Source: Sipunculus nudus (lineage: Eukaryota > Annelida > Sipuncula > Golfingiida > Sipunculidae). Taken from it: a stretch of 64,000 bases of DNA. The stretch lies in NCBI GenBank assembly GCA_026874595.1, contig JAPPUL010000095.1:1056001-1120000 (forward strand). Reading direction: 5' to 3'. A program made the position numbers and the translations under genes. Below, piece by piece: positions 38,620-48,128 of the stretch. The notes below the pieces were generated by a model, which was given only the letters and a program-made list of their open reading frames with translations, had not been told where the DNA came from and ran no database searches. Within the stretch, counting starts at the first letter, position 1, and each line of letters begins with the position of its first letter.

Positions 38620-38985
38620 CTATCTCTTTTGACCTGCAACACGCTTTTTACCTTTTCGTGTACGGGCATTTGTCTTTGTCTTTTGTCCTCGTACAGGCAT
38701 ATTCCTCTTGTGACGAAGCCCCCTATAACACCCTATCTCCATAAGCCGCTTTATATTTAAATTCCTATCAGTGCGAAGTTCCCCTTCAACTGTATAATTA
38801 TTTTCAATATACTCTCGTAATTTGTGTATCTCATCTTCTTTTAAATCCTTCATCTTCTGGTCTTTATCTATTTGTGTTAATCTTAATATCTCATTAGCAC
38901 GCGAACGGCCTATCCCATATATATATGTAAGAGATATCTCAACTCGTTTATTATTTGGAAGGTCTACTCCCGATATTCTTGCCAT
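38620..38985 (-). CDS. rpsM: Ribosomal protein S13
   Basis: 121 residues. Head protein of the small subunit, contacts tRNA and L5. Seen: [48 protein letters not shown] and the basic tail [13 protein letters not shown]. Preceded by rpmJ. Confidence 0.97.
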   Translation of the reverse strand: MARISGVDLPNNKRVEISLTYIYGIGRSRANEILRLTQIDKDQKMKDLKEDEIHKLREYIENNYTVEGELRTDRNLNIKRLMEIGCYRGLRHKRNMPVRGQKTKTNARTRKGKKRVAGQKR

Positions 38986-39041
38986 TTAATATGCCCTCTT
39001 ATTTAATGTTTTCTTTTCTCTTTTCTCTTTTTTCTCTTTAT

Positions 39042-39155
39042 TTACTTTTGTCTTTGCTTATGTTTAGGATTTTCGCATATAATTCGTATTATACCTTTGC
39101 GTCTTATAATCTTACATTTGCTACATATGGGTTTAACGCTTGCTCGTACCTTCAT
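39042..39155 (-). CDS. rpmJ: Ribosomal protein L36, zinc type
   Basis: 37 residues, found by direct translation: [15 protein letters not shown], then IRRKG and [12 protein letters not shown]. The CxxC, Cys and His of the zinc-binding form are all present. An AAAGGA lies before the start at a 6-base spacing. Located between infA and rpsM, as expected after secY. Confidence 0.95.
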   Translation of the reverse strand: MKVRASVKPICSKCKIIRRKGIIRIICENPKHKQRQK

Positions 39156-39230
39156 TTTATATTCCTTTCTATCCCTTTTTAGTTTCTTTAGTTTATTTTA
39201 TATAAGCTTTTTATTCTATAAGCTTTTATA

Positions 39231-39449
39231 TTATTTAAATCTGTATATTATACGGCCTCGTGATAAATCATATGGAGATAGTTCTATAGTTACCCTATCA
39301 CCAGGCAGGATCCTTATAAAGTTTATACGCATCTTGCCGGATATGTGTGCTAGTACCATATGATCATTTTCAAGCTTTACTGTAAACATTGCATTAGGCA
39401 AGGCCTCAACTACCGTCCCTTCGACCTCTATTGCTTCTTCTTTACCCAA
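39231..39449 (-). CDS. infA: Translation initiation factor IF-1
   Basis: 72 residues, one S1-like OB fold binding the 30S A site during initiation. Seen: [40 protein letters not shown] and [17 protein letters not shown], nearly the whole family consensus. Between secY and rpmJ; no adk or map is found here. Confidence 0.97.
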   Translation of the reverse strand: MGKEEAIEVEGTVVEALPNAMFTVKLENDHMVLAHISGKMRINFIRILPGDRVTIELSPYDLSRGRIIYRFK

Positions 39450-39598
39450 TAATCTTTATCCTCTTTAATCTTCTTTTTAATTTAATCTTCTTTTTAATCT
39501 TCTTATTTTATTTTAGGCTCTAAGCCTTTAGTATATATAATTTACAGCAGTTAAACAAAGCCTAAGCCAAGCTTACTAATTTATAATATATTTGAACG

Positions 39599-40951
39599 CT
39601 ATCTTCTACCTTTTAATTTCATTTTTTTCATAAAACCGCTCATGTTTCTAGTTAATAAATGAGACTCTATTTGTTTTGCTGTATCAAGAGACACCCCAAT
39701 CATTATTAGCAATGATGTTCCTCCCATAAGATAGGCAAAGCTTATGGGTATGGATGCACTGCTAAAAAGACGGAGTATTAAATCAGGAAATATAGCAACA
39801 AAGCCAAGAAATATTGAGCCCGGCAAAGTTATGCGGTTTAAGACCTTCGATAAATAATTTGATGTTGTAACTCCGGGTCTTATCCCTGGTATAAAGCCTC
39901 CTTCTTTTTTAAGCCTGTCTGCTATATCTATAGGATTAAAGTATATTGCAGTATAAAAATAGGCAAAAAATATCACTAGTAACATATATAATATTACGTA
40001 AGCAACTTGTCCTGGAGCTAGAGCATTTGCTATGCTTTGTAATATATCCGATGATGCTCCAAATAAGCCGATTATTTGTGATGGAAAGATTATTACAGAT
40101 GAAGCAAATATTATAGGTATAACCCCACTCGGATTTATCTTAAACGGTATATGCGTTGACTGTGTCCCGTACATCTTATTCCCTACAACACGTTTTGCAT
40201 ACTGAATCGGTATTCTACGGGTTGCTTGTTGTTCGGCCACTACCAAGCCCATTATAACTACAAATATTACAAGCACTATCAAAAGCATGATTACACTACC
40301 AGGTTGGTCTTGCACGTTTAAATATAATTGCCCAACAGACTGCGGTAATCTTGCAACTATTCCTGCAAATATCAAAAGAGATACTCCGTTCCCTATACCC
40401 TTTTCTGTTATCCTCTCTCCAAGCCATAACAAAAACATTGTTCCGGTTGTCATTGTTAGTATGAAACTAAAGATAAAGAAGAAATCCATTTGTCCAGTTT
40501 CAGTATTTAAAACTTTATCCGTTGTGCTTGAAAGCACTTGGGTGTCAAGTAGTATTAAAAGTCCTATTGCCTGGATTATACAAAGCCCTACTGTTCCGTA
40601 TTTTGTGTATAAATCTATTTTCTTTTGCCCATAAGCCCCTTCCTTCGATAACTGATCTAAATGCGGTATCACTACTTTTAATAGCTGCATTATAATCGAG
40701 GCACTTATGTAGGGCATTATTCCAAGTGAGAATAGTGCAAATTGCCCAAGCGCTCCGCCTGAAAATAAATTAAGTAGCCCTAAAAAACCCGATTGGGATG
40801 TCTCGCCAAATGCTTGGAATAGTGCATCCGGGTTTATGCCTGGTGTTGGTATTTGGGCACCTATTCGAAACACTGCAAGTATAAATAGCGTGAATAATAT
40901 TCTGTCGCGTAGTTCTTTTATCGAAAAGATATTCGTTATTATATTTGACAT
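39599..40951 (-). CDS. secY: Preprotein translocase subunit SecY
   Basis: 450 residues, ten membrane helices. Channel of the Sec translocon. Seen: FRIGAQIPTPGINPDALFQ, the GIMPYISASIIMQLL helix, the plug region after it, GIGNGVSLLIFAGIVARLP and SFIPGIRPG-type loop FIPGIRPGVTTSNYL. Length somewhat above the usual 435. It follows rplO. Confidence 0.97.
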   Translation of the reverse strand: MSNIITNIFSIKELRDRILFTLFILAVFRIGAQIPTPGINPDALFQAFGETSQSGFLGLLNLFSGGALGQFALFSLGIMPYISASIIMQLLKVVIPHLDQLSKEGAYGQKKIDLYTKYGTVGLCIIQAIGLLILLDTQVLSSTTDKVLNTETGQMDFFFIFSFILTMTTGTMFLLWLGERITEKGIGNGVSLLIFAGIVARLPQSVGQLYLNVQDQPGSVIMLLIVLVIFVVIMGLVVAEQQATRRIPIQYAKRVVGNKMYGTQSTHIPFKINPSGVIPIIFASSVIIFPSQIIGLFGASSDILQSIANALAPGQVAYVILYMLLVIFFAYFYTAIYFNPIDIADRLKKEGGFIPGIRPGVTTSNYLSKVLNRITLPGSIFLGFVAIFPDLILRLFSSASIPISFAYLMGGTSLLIMIGVSLDTAKQIESHLLTRNMSGFMKKMKLKGRR

Positions 40952-40999
40952 TATATCTCCAAGCTCTACATTAAAAGCTCATAGGCTATATTGTATGCT

Positions 41000-41446
41000 T
41001 TATACGCTTTCAAATGTCCCTCCCAAAGCTTCTACTTTTGCTTTTGCTGTTTTAGATATCTTGTGTACTTTTATATGAAGTGCCTTGTCAAGTTCAGCCT
41101 CACCACGTCCTAATATCTTTACGCAATCTGTTAGTGATTTTATTAACCGCTTCTCTTTAAGCATTTCTAATGTAACTGTTTCTCCTGCACTGCAGGCTTT
41201 TGACAGTATGTCTAAGTTTATAACCGTTATTTCTAATCTATTTCTTGACTTGAATCCCCTCTTAGGAACACGCCTGTACAAAGGCATCTGCCCACCTTCA
41301 AATCCAGGATATGGACCGCTTTTACCACCTGACCTTGACTTTTGTCCCTTTTGGCCTCTTGTTGACGTTTTCCCATGTCCACTCCCAGACCCTCGTCCCA
41401 CTGTCTTGCGACTCTTTTTCGTCTTTAGCTTACTTGTTTCAAACAT
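41000..41446 (-). CDS. rplO: Ribosomal protein L15
   Basis: 148 residues. Large-subunit protein. N-terminal Gly/Arg-rich rRNA-contact segment (KTVGRGSGSGHGKTSTRGQKGQKSR), FEGGQMPLYRRVPKRGFK, and a compact C-terminal domain ending VEALGGTFESV. Normal length; between rpmD and secY. Confidence 0.97.
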   Translation of the reverse strand: MFETSKLKTKKSRKTVGRGSGSGHGKTSTRGQKGQKSRSGGKSGPYPGFEGGQMPLYRRVPKRGFKSRNRLEITVINLDILSKACSAGETVTLEMLKEKRLIKSLTDCVKILGRGEAELDKALHIKVHKISKTAKAKVEALGGTFESV

Positions 41447-41473
41447 TATATCATTTCCTTTAATAACAATATT

Positions 41474-41659
41474 TTATATAACCTTTACCAAATGGCTTAC
41501 TTTGCGTATCATCCCTTGTATTGCTTCTGTATCGCTTTTCTCTACTACTTGGTTTATACGCTTTAATCCCAGAGCCAAAACCGTTTGTTTATGCTTTTTA
41601 TGAGCTCCAATTACGCTTTTCACAAGCTTTATTTTAATCTTTTTCATACCTTTTTCCAA
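41474..41659 (-). CDS. rpmD: Ribosomal protein L30
   Basis: 61 residues. Seen: [50 protein letters not shown], the standard L30 fold. Normal length, between rpsE and rplO. Confidence 0.96.
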   Translation of the reverse strand: MEKGMKKIKIKLVKSVIGAHKKHKQTVLALGLKRINQVVEKSDTEAIQGMIRKVSHLVKVI

Positions 41660-41682
41660 AAAATAACTTACAATAAACTAAA

Positions 41683-42201
41683 CTACTTGAATATCTCCAT
41701 TATCGTTTTATTGCGCTTTAAAGCCTCTTCCTTTACATCCTTAAATGATCGCAAAGCTTCATAAGTTGCCTTTAATACATTTAGTGCATTGCGACTGCCA
41801 TGTACTTTCGATACAATGTCATGTATGCCTGCAAGTTCAAGCAATACACGTACAGGACCCCCAGCTATTAAACCTGTCCCCGAATATGCAGGCTTTAACC
41901 ACACTTTTGAACGACTGAATTTCCCTATTACTTCGTGTGGTATTGTATTCGTATCTTTCTTTAGCGAAACTCGCATTATATGTTTTTTTGCATCTTCTAC
42001 GGCTTTTTTGATCGCCTCCGGTACCTCGTTGGCCTTCCCAAACCCTATCCCTATATGCCCATTCTTATCACCTACTGCCATCAGTGCACTAAAACTAAAT
42101 CTACGACCGCCTTTTACTACCTTTGCTGAGCGATTTAACTTTACCAGTTTCTCACTTAAGTTTAGCTCGCTTGCCTTTATTTTTCCTACGCTTTGTTCCA
42201 T
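41683..42201 (-). CDS. rpsE: Ribosomal protein S5
   Basis: 172 residues. Small-subunit accuracy protein. Double-stranded-RNA-type N-terminal domain (LVKLNRSAKVVKGGRRFSFSALMAVGDKNGHIGIGFGKANEVPEAI) and C-terminal domain (GTGLIAGGPVRVLLELAGIHDIVSKVHGSRNALN). Length normal. Confidence 0.97.
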   Translation of the reverse strand: MEQSVGKIKASELNLSEKLVKLNRSAKVVKGGRRFSFSALMAVGDKNGHIGIGFGKANEVPEAIKKAVEDAKKHIMRVSLKKDTNTIPHEVIGKFSRSKVWLKPAYSGTGLIAGGPVRVLLELAGIHDIVSKVHGSRNALNVLKATYEALRSFKDVKEEALKRNKTIMEIFK

Positions 42202-42280
42202 TAATGCTATTTCCTCTTACTTAAAAACTCTAAGTTCATAAACTGTAAGTTTTTTTAATAATTTATTTTCAGCCCAAACC

Positions 42281-42655
42281 CTAAAAGCTTAAACCGTGTT
42301 CTCTACATGCATCTGCAAGCGCTTTTACACGACCATGGTACTTATAACCATTTCTATCGAATATTATCTCTTTTACCTTGGCATCCTTAGCTCGCTTTGC
42401 AAGCAGTTTACCTACTTTCTTTGCATTCTCTACACTACATTTATTAGCATTCTTAAGCTCTTCTTTTAGGCTTTTATCTTGCGTTGATGCTGCGCATACT
42501 GTCTTTTGACTTTCATCATCTATTATTTGCGCGTATATATTTGTTTTGCTCCTATATACTGTTAATCGTGGCTTTGTACTTGTCCCGCGTATCTTTTGTC
42601 TTAGCGATTGCTTGCGCCTCTTTCGTCGCCCTAGCTTTTCTAATGTTGCACTCAT
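42281..42655 (-). CDS. rplR: Ribosomal protein L18
   Basis: 124 residues. 5S rRNA-binding protein. Seen: KIRGTSTKPRLTVYRSKTNIYAQIIDD, the central helices and the conserved end FDRNGYKYHGRVKALADACREHGLSF. Normal length. Confidence 0.97.
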   Translation of the reverse strand: MSATLEKLGRRKRRKQSLRQKIRGTSTKPRLTVYRSKTNIYAQIIDDESQKTVCAASTQDKSLKEELKNANKCSVENAKKVGKLLAKRAKDAKVKEIIFDRNGYKYHGRVKALADACREHGLSF

Positions 42656-42734
42656 AATATCTTTTATTTCCTCTGCTCTTTTATTTCCTCTGCTCTTTTA
42701 TTTCCCTTCCTTATTTTATAACTTGCTTTTAGTA

Positions 42735-43334
42735 TTACTTTTTACCCGATTTACCTGCTTTTGTCCTTATGACTTCTTCTGCGTACTTTATACCTTTGCG
42801 TTTGTAGGGCTCTGGTGGCCGTATACGCCTTATTTTAGCTGCTGTTTCGCCTAATAATTGTTTGTCATGGCTGCTTAATTGTATCTTTGTGTTGTCTTTT
42901 ACCTCGCATGCTACTCCTTCAGGTATCTTGAATATTACCGGGTGTGAGTAGCCCACTGTTAGGGTTAAATCAGCCTTATTTAAACTCGCTCGGTAGGCAA
43001 CTCCATTTAATTCAAGCCGACGAGTAAAACCCTCTTTAACTCCATGCACCATGTTTGATAATAAACTTCTATAAAGCCCATGTAGCGATTTTAACATCTT
43101 TGTTTCGCCCAAACGCTTTACTACAATCTCCCCTCCCTTCCCCTCTCCCTTCCCCTCTCCTTTCTCTCCTTCCTTCCCTCCTTCATTCTCTACTCCCTTA
43201 AATTCAAAGTCTATACCACTACGTACTTCTTGTTCAAGCTTCCCCTTCGGCCCCTCTACTTCCAATTTGCCACCCTCGTACTTTACCTTAACTCCATCAG
43301 GTACCTTTATTATCTTATTACCTATCCTTGACAT
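42735..43334 (-). CDS. rplF: Ribosomal protein L6 with Gly/Glu/Lys insert
   Basis: 199 residues, about 20 above normal. N-terminal SRIGNKIIKVPDGVKV and C-terminal KDNTKIQLSSHDKQLLGETAAKIRRIRPPEPYKRKGIKYAEE are canonical. The extra residues lie at about 48-69 as a run of Gly, Glu and Lys (KGEGKGEGKGGE) inside the first domain, in a loop. It is coded by purine-rich repeats, like the other insertions in this operon. Core motifs around it are intact, so function is likely preserved. Confidence 0.96.
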   Translation of the reverse strand: MSRIGNKIIKVPDGVKVKYEGGKLEVEGPKGKLEQEVRSGIDFEFKGVENEGGKEGEKGEGKGEGKGGEIVVKRLGETKMLKSLHGLYRSLLSNMVHGVKEGFTRRLELNGVAYRASLNKADLTLTVGYSHPVIFKIPEGVACEVKDNTKIQLSSHDKQLLGETAAKIRRIRPPEPYKRKGIKYAEEVIRTKAGKSGKK

Positions 43335-43350
43335 CTAATAACCTCTTGCA

Positions 43351-43749
43351 TTACCATATGTAGCATAATATTTCCCCCCCTATCTTAAGTTCCTCACGCG
43401 CACGCTTGCCTGTAATTATCCCTTGTGAGGTCGACATTATCACAACTCCAAGCCCGTTTAGTATCCGGGGAATATCTGCTGCCTTGCTATATACTCGGCA
43501 CCCTTGTTTGCTTACACGCTTTATCTGCGTTATTACATTTTCGTTGCCAGTTGTATATTTTAATTGCACCTTTATTATACTATATTTATCCCCCTCTACT
43601 ACCTTGCAACTCTTTATAAACCCTTCCTCTTTAAATAATTTCACTATCTCTAACTTTAGCTTTGAATAAGGTATCTCAACCTCCTTATGTCGTGCGTTTG
43701 ACGCATTCTTTAACTTCGTAAGCATGTTAGCTACCGGATCTACACTCAT
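43351..43749 (-). CDS. rpsH: Ribosomal protein S8
   Basis: 132 residues. Central 16S-domain assembly protein, translational repressor of the spc operon in E. coli. Seen: DPVANMLTKLKNASNARHKEVEIPYSKLK and the end GIITGKRAREELKIGGEILCYIW. Normal length. Confidence 0.97.
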   Translation of the reverse strand: MSVDPVANMLTKLKNASNARHKEVEIPYSKLKLEIVKLFKEEGFIKSCKVVEGDKYSIIKVQLKYTTGNENVITQIKRVSKQGCRVYSKAADIPRILNGLGVVIMSTSQGIITGKRAREELKIGGEILCYIW

Positions 43750-43821
43750 CTCTTTTTATTTACTCCTAGTAAACTTTTATTTTTACTTATACAAGCTTTA
43801 CTTGTACATATAAGTAAAGCT

Positions 43822-44007
43822 CTACCAGCTTGACTTTGTTACCCCGGGTATAAGCCCTTCGTTTACAAGCTTTCTGAAACATATTCGGCACATCTTGAAT
43901 TTCCTTATATACCCACGCGGACGCCCGCATAGCCTGCATCGATTGTATTCTCGAGTCTTGTATTTATGCCCTCTTTGCTGCTTTACTATTAACGCTTTTC
44001 TTGCCAT
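43822..44007 (-). CDS. rpsN: Ribosomal protein S14, zinc (type Z) form
   Basis: 61 residues. The short zinc-binding S14: [38 protein letters not shown] with both CxxC pairs. Between rplE and rpsH. Confidence 0.97.
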   Translation of the reverse strand: MARKALIVKQQRGHKYKTREYNRCRLCGRPRGYIRKFKMCRICFRKLVNEGLIPGVTKSSW

Positions 44008-44076
44008 CTTTTCCCTTGCCTTTTTTTATTCCTACTAAAACATTTTACCTGATAAATAACATTTACTTCCTAACAT

Positions 44077-44910
44077 TTAGTTCCTAAACGGAAACGAAAA
44101 CCTCTTAAGCATATCATGTGCTTCACTATCACTACGTGCTGTCGTTATAAACGTTATATTCATCCCCGATATCTTCTCTATCTTATCATAATCTATCTCA
44201 GGAAAGATTATCTGCTCCTTTACCCCAAGTGAATATTGTCCCCGTCCGTCAAACGATTTGCTTGATAACCCTCGGAAATCTCGTATACGAGGTAATGAGG
44301 CATTTATTAATCTATCTAAAAATTCATACATTCTCTTCCCGCGTAGCGTTACCTTACAGCCTATTGCATTTCCTTCACGTAACTTGAAATTTGCTATCGA
44401 TTTTTTGGCTTGCGTTTTTATTGGCTTTTGACCCGCTATCCTACTAAGCTCTGCTATTGCATTGTCTAGAAGCTTTTTGTTTTCAAGCGCTTTGCCCACC
44501 CCTATGTTTATCACTATCTTCGTCAGCTTAGGTGCGCGCATTACGTTATTATATAACCCTTCTTTTAGCATATTCGGCACTATCTCTTTTCTATACATCT
44601 CAAGCAGACGAGGCTCTTTACTTGCTAAAGTTCTATTTTCCTTTCCTTTTGCTTTGTTTTTATTAGCTCCCTTTTCTTCCTTTCCTGCTGCCTTCTCCTT
44701 GCCTGCTGCCTTCTCCTCTCCTGCTGCCTTCTCCTTGCCTGCTGCCTTCCCCTTGCCTGCTGCCTTCTCCTTGCCTGCTGCCTTCTCCTTGCCTGCTGCC
44801 TTCTCCTTGCCTGCTGCCTTCTCCTTGCCTGCTGCCTTCTCCTTGCCTGCTGCCTTCCCCTCTCCTGCTGCCTTTTCTGCTGCCTTTTCTCCCTTTTCTT
44901 CCTTTTCCAT
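44077..44910 (-). CDS. rplE: Ribosomal protein L5 with KAAGKE-repeat N-terminal extension
   Basis: 277 residues, against about 180 normally. The core (from about residue 98, [22 protein letters not shown], to FPFRN) is complete: [39 protein letters not shown], and [22 protein letters not shown]. The first 97 residues hold eleven hexapeptides of KAAGKE type (residues 13-78). The ATG at 44910 has GAGGG six bases upstream. An internal ATG just before the core has no SD, so the long form is favoured. L5 binds 5S rRNA and contacts the P-site tRNA and S13. Confidence 0.95.
   Translation of the reverse strand: MEKEEKGEKAAEKAAGEGKAAGKEKAAGKEKAAGKEKAAGKEKAAGKEKAAGKGKAAGKEKAAGEEKAAGKEKAAGKEEKGANKNKAKGKENRTLASKEPRLLEMYRKEIVPNMLKEGLYNNVMRAPKLTKIVINIGVGKALENKKLLDNAIAELSRIAGQKPIKTQAKKSIANFKLREGNAIGCKVTLRGKRMYEFLDRLINASLPRIRDFRGLSSKSFDGRGQYSLGVKEQIIFPEIDYDKIEKISGMNITFITTARSDSEAHDMLKRFSFPFRN
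44677..44874 (-). repeat. Eleven in-frame 18-nt tandem copies in rplE
   Basis: On the coding strand each 18-nt unit encodes KAAGKE (variants GEG, KG and EE at the last two positions). The period is a multiple of three, so changes in copy number keep the frame. Copies are nearly identical at the DNA level, which suggests recent expansion. Confidence 0.9.
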
Positions 44911-44974
44911 TATTTCCCTCTTATGTACTTACTCTTATATACTTGGGCTTTTACTATTGCTGAAGAACATTTGT

Positions 44975-45346
44975 TTAGCCCTTATCTAAATTAGTATCGC
45001 ATTTATGACAGTGACGTTTACGTTTGCCATTTTCTCGTTTTATCTTTATCCGTACCCCTTTTTTGCACTTTGGACATAATAGCATTACGTTTGATATATC
45101 TATATATGACGATATTTCCACTATCTCTCCCGTTTGTTTCTCCTGATTTGCCTTGCGGTGCTTCTTTACCATGTTTATCGAGGGCAGCTTTACTTTCCCT
45201 TGTTTCTTATTTATATGTTCTATCTTGCCTGTCTTGCCCATATCACGGCCAGTTAGTACCACCACTTCGTCATCTACTCGCAGCTTGTATTTTATCTGCA
45301 CCTTCCCTTTTGCCGCTTTCCTTTTATTTCCTTGTCTTGTTTTCAT
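44975..45346 (-). CDS. rplX: Ribosomal protein L24 with C-terminal zinc ribbon
   Basis: 123 residues. KOW domain (LRVDDEVVVLTGRDMGKTGKIEHINKKQGKVKLPSINMVKKH) and a C-terminal CPKC...CHKC zinc-ribbon-like module, which is found in many bacterial L24 proteins. Assembly initiator of the large subunit. Between rplN and rplE. Confidence 0.96.
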   Translation of the reverse strand: MKTRQGNKRKAAKGKVQIKYKLRVDDEVVVLTGRDMGKTGKIEHINKKQGKVKLPSINMVKKHRKANQEKQTGEIVEISSYIDISNVMLLCPKCKKGVRIKIKRENGKRKRHCHKCDTNLDKG

Positions 45347-45385
45347 AACCTTTATCCCCTTTGCTATTCCCTTTGCTACCAGCCT

Positions 45386-45754
45386 CTAGATAACTTCAGG
45401 CGCAAGCGATATTATCTTCATGAAATCTTTATCTCGAAGCTCTCGGGCTACAGGCCCAAATATCCTCGTCCCTCGAGGATTGTTTTTAGTATCTATTATT
45501 ACTGCCGCATTATTATCAAATCTAAGTGTTGTTCCGTCTTTTCTGTTTATTGCTCGCTTTGTTCGTACGATTACCGCACGTACCACGTTCTTCTTCTTTA
45601 CACCCATGTTTGGCGAGGCTACCTTTACGCTTGCAACCACTATGTCCCCAACTCGTGCATATCGCTTTTTGGAACTCCCAAGAACCTTTATACATTGAAT
45701 CTTTTTTGCTCCGCTATTATCTGCTACCTGTAACATTGTCTCTGCTTGTATCAT
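45386..45754 (-). CDS. rplN: Ribosomal protein L14
   Basis: 122 residues. Seen: [26 protein letters not shown], the conserved [35 protein letters not shown] and [29 protein letters not shown]. Normal length. Confidence 0.98.
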   Translation of the reverse strand: MIQAETMLQVADNSGAKKIQCIKVLGSSKKRYARVGDIVVASVKVASPNMGVKKKNVVRAVIVRTKRAINRKDGTTLRFDNNAAVIIDTKNNPRGTRIFGPVARELRDKDFMKIISLAPEVI

Positions 45755-45765
45755 TTAGTTTATCC

Positions 45766-46374
45766 TTAGCCTTTATCTTTTCCTGTCTCAAGTATACGAA
45801 ATGACTTTTCTTTACTGTAGGGCCTGCATTCCACTATCTTTACTACCTCTCCCACTTTCGCTTTGTTTAGCTTGTCATGTGCCTTCAATCTACGGCTACG
45901 CTTTATGTATTTTTTGTATATTGGATGCTTTATTAGACGCTCTACCTTCACAACCACTGTCTTGTCCATCTTGTCGCTTACCACTTTCCCTGTCAGTGTC
46001 TTTTTATGCCTCGCTTGATCACCTCTCTCTTCAATACTAATGCCCTCTTCTGCACTAACGCTATCTTTTACATCAACGTTCCCTTCCCGTTTCTCCGCAT
46101 CAGCCTCGCCTTCTTTTAGCGAAGTCTCTACCCCTCTTTTCCCTGATTCTTCCTTCTCCCCTTCCTCCTTTTCTTCCTTCTCCCCTTCAGGATGCTTTTC
46201 AACTGCGTTTTTAACTACTTCTATCTCTTCTCTCTCTTCTTTGCCTCCCCCTTCAACTGCACCTCCCTCTTCAACTGCACCTCCCTCTTCAACTGCACCT
46301 CCCTCTTCAACTGCACCTCCCCCTTCAACTGCACCTCCCCCTTCTGAATTTTGTTCCTCTTTGAACTCTTTCAT
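45766..46374 (-). CDS. rpsQ: Ribosomal protein S17 with 121-residue acidic N-terminal extension
   Basis: 202 residues; S17 is normally about 85. The complete core is residues 122-202 ([26 protein letters not shown] and [34 protein letters not shown]). Residues 1-121 are Glu/Gly-rich: five GAVEEG-type repeats (about 14-43), then runs of Glu and Lys. The net charge is strongly acidic, opposite to a normal small-subunit protein. GAGGG lies 8 bases before this ATG, and no other ATG occurs before the core, so the long form is probably made. It could be processed or could stay exposed on the ribosome surface. Confidence 0.94.
   Translation of the reverse strand: MKEFKEEQNSEGGGAVEGGGAVEEGGAVEEGGAVEEGGAVEGGGKEEREEIEVVKNAVEKHPEGEKEEKEEGEKEESGKRGVETSLKEGEADAEKREGNVDVKDSVSAEEGISIEERGDQARHKKTLTGKVVSDKMDKTVVVKVERLIKHPIYKKYIKRSRRLKAHDKLNKAKVGEVVKIVECRPYSKEKSFRILETGKDKG
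46245..46335 (-). repeat. In-frame 18-nt tandem repeats in rpsQ
   Basis: Five copies of an 18-nt unit encoding GAVEEG (with GGAVEG variants), on the coding strand. The period keeps the frame. It is part of the S17 extension. Confidence 0.85.
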
Positions 46375-46433
46375 CTATTATTCCCTCTGTATTTTTATTC
46401 CCTCTGTATTTTAAGTATTTAGAACCTTTTCTC

Positions 46434-46646
46434 TTAATCTTGTTTCTTTTCTCTTAGTCCAAGCTCGTACTCTCTCAATAATGTTTTGACTTGTGCTATG
46501 CTTCGCCTTGTCTCCCGCTGCTTTGACACATTCGAAACCCCTCCAAGCACTAATTGAAACCTAAGATTTCTATACTCTTCCCCCAAATCAGTATTTAAGG
46601 TGTTTAGTTCTGTTATTGTCTTGTCTTTTAATTCCGATATCTTCAT
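46434..46646 (-). CDS. rpmC: Ribosomal protein L29
   Basis: 70 residues. Two-helix protein near the tunnel exit. Seen: MKISELKDKTITELNTLNTDLGEEYRNLRFQLVLGGVSNVSKQRETRRSIAQVKTLLRE, canonical. Next to rplP. Confidence 0.96.
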   Translation of the reverse strand: MKISELKDKTITELNTLNTDLGEEYRNLRFQLVLGGVSNVSKQRETRRSIAQVKTLLREYELGLREKKQD

Positions 46647-46677
46647 CTCTTCTTTTCCAATTTATAATACAATACAT

Positions 46678-47085
46678 TTAGAGCTTGCTTATGAACTTTG
46701 TCTTTACAGGCAGCTTGTATGCGGCAAGTCGCATCGCTCCCATCGCCGTTTCTTTGTCTGCTCCTGCTATCTCAAACAATATTCGCCCCGGACGTACCTT
46801 TGTAACCCACATCTCTGGATTCCCTTTACCCTTCCCCATCCGTGTCTCAGCAGGCTTTTTTGTATAGGGAAAATCAGGGAATATCCTTAAATATATTTTA
46901 CCGCCACGCTTTATATGGCGAGATATTGACACGCGGCACGCCTCTATCTGTCTATTTGTTATCACCCCAGGTTCTGTTGCGTATAATGCATGTTCTCCAA
47001 AATCTATACTATTCCCTCTATTTGCCATCCCTTTTAAGCGTCCACGCTGCCGCTTTCTAAACTTTGTTTTTTTTGGCATCAACAT
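46678..47085 (-). CDS. rplP: Ribosomal protein L16
   Basis: 135 residues. Organises the A site of the large subunit. Seen: [47 protein letters not shown] and the helix [18 protein letters not shown]. The first ATG (47085) is kept because GGAG lies eight bases before it; MPKKTK at 47079 is an alternative. It overlaps the rpsC end by 29 bases. Confidence 0.97.
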   Translation of the reverse strand: MLMPKKTKFRKRQRGRLKGMANRGNSIDFGEHALYATEPGVITNRQIEACRVSISRHIKRGGKIYLRIFPDFPYTKKPAETRMGKGKGNPEMWVTKVRPGRILFEIAGADKETAMGAMRLAAYKLPVKTKFISKL

Positions 47086-47737
47086 CTGTATTACTCCATT
47101 CTTTTTCTTTTTGACTTAGGATATCTCCTTTATAAATCCATACCTTAACTCCTATCTTCCCAAACTTTGTTAGGCTTTCTGCAAAACTATAATCTATATC
47201 TGCTCGGAATGTATGCAATGGAATGCGCCCTTCTTTGTATAACTCCTTCCTCGCCATCTCTGCACCGCCAAGCCTTCCCGATACCAGTATCTTTATTCCT
47301 TTCGCTCCTGCTTTCATCGTGTTTTGAATCGACTGCTTCATAGCACGTTTGTGCGATGCTCGCCCTTCTATTTGCCGTGCAACCTGTTCGGCTACTAGCT
47401 TTGCACTTAAATTCGTATTGCGTAACTCCATTATACTTAAATGGATACTTTTCTTTGTGTACTTTGTAAGCGCCTTTTTTAACGTCTCTATATCGCTCCC
47501 TTTCTTCCCTATTATAAGTCCAGGACGCGCTGTTAATATGCTTATATTTATCTTCTCTGGATACCTTATTATTTCTACTTTGCCTATATCTGCTTTCGAC
47601 AGACTCTTTCCTATATACTTGCGTATCGCAAGATCTTCAAGCAGATTGTCTCCATAATTCTCTTTCATGTACCATCTTGAATTCCACGTCCGGATTATTC
47701 CAAGCCGTATCCCTATCGGGTTTACCTTTTGTCCCAT
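47057..47737 (-). CDS. rpsC: Ribosomal protein S3
   Basis: 226 residues. Small-subunit head protein at the mRNA entry. KH-like domain with [20 protein letters not shown], then the C-terminal domain with [44 protein letters not shown]. Overlaps rplP. Confidence 0.97.
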   Translation of the reverse strand: MGQKVNPIGIRLGIIRTWNSRWYMKENYGDNLLEDLAIRKYIGKSLSKADIGKVEIIRYPEKINISILTARPGLIIGKKGSDIETLKKALTKYTKKSIHLSIMELRNTNLSAKLVAEQVARQIEGRASHKRAMKQSIQNTMKAGAKGIKILVSGRLGGAEMARKELYKEGRIPLHTFRADIDYSFAESLTKFGKIGVKVWIYKGDILSQKEKEWSNTDVDAKKNKV

Positions 47738-47756
47738 TTATCCTTTTACCCCATGC

Positions 47757-48128
47757 TTATTCATTTTTATCCCCCTTTTCCTCCTCTCCTTCCCCTGACC
47801 ACAAAACAACTTTTATATGACTCGTTGGCTTGCATATCCTATCCGCTCTCCCTCGAGCCCGTGGCCGCACCCTCTTTAGCATTGTACCTTGGTTTAGGAT
47901 TATCTTCTTTATCACAAAGTCTTTCTCTTTAACTTGTACTCCACCCTGATTTACTAAATTTGATGCCGCGCTCTTTAAGGTCTTCCTTAGCAAATAAGCT
48001 CCCTTTTGGGGCAAATGCTCAAGTATTCTTATCGCTTTCTCATAACCCATCCCGTAAAAACCCTTGGATACTCGCTTTAATTTCTTTACTGATATCCTAT
48101 TGTATTTAGACGTTGCTCGCCCTTCCAT
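47757..48128 (-). CDS. rplV: Ribosomal protein L22
   Basis: 123 residues. Lines the peptide exit tunnel. Seen: YNRISVKKLKRVSKGFYGMGYEKAIRILEHLPQKGAYLLRKTLKSAASN and the tunnel loop before RVRPRARGRADRICKPTSHIKVVL. A short acidic tail (GEGEEEKGDKNE) at the C-terminus fits the low-complexity pattern seen in other proteins here. Confidence 0.96.
   Translation of the reverse strand: MEGRATSKYNRISVKKLKRVSKGFYGMGYEKAIRILEHLPQKGAYLLRKTLKSAASNLVNQGGVQVKEKDFVIKKIILNQGTMLKRVRPRARGRADRICKPTSHIKVVLWSGEGEEEKGDKNE

Noticed and set aside
44462-44989. Plus-strand ORF rich in Leu/Pro/Ala/Phe repeats over rplE
   Set aside because: It is the complement of the L5 KAAGKE repeat array; a shadow created by the 18-nt period.
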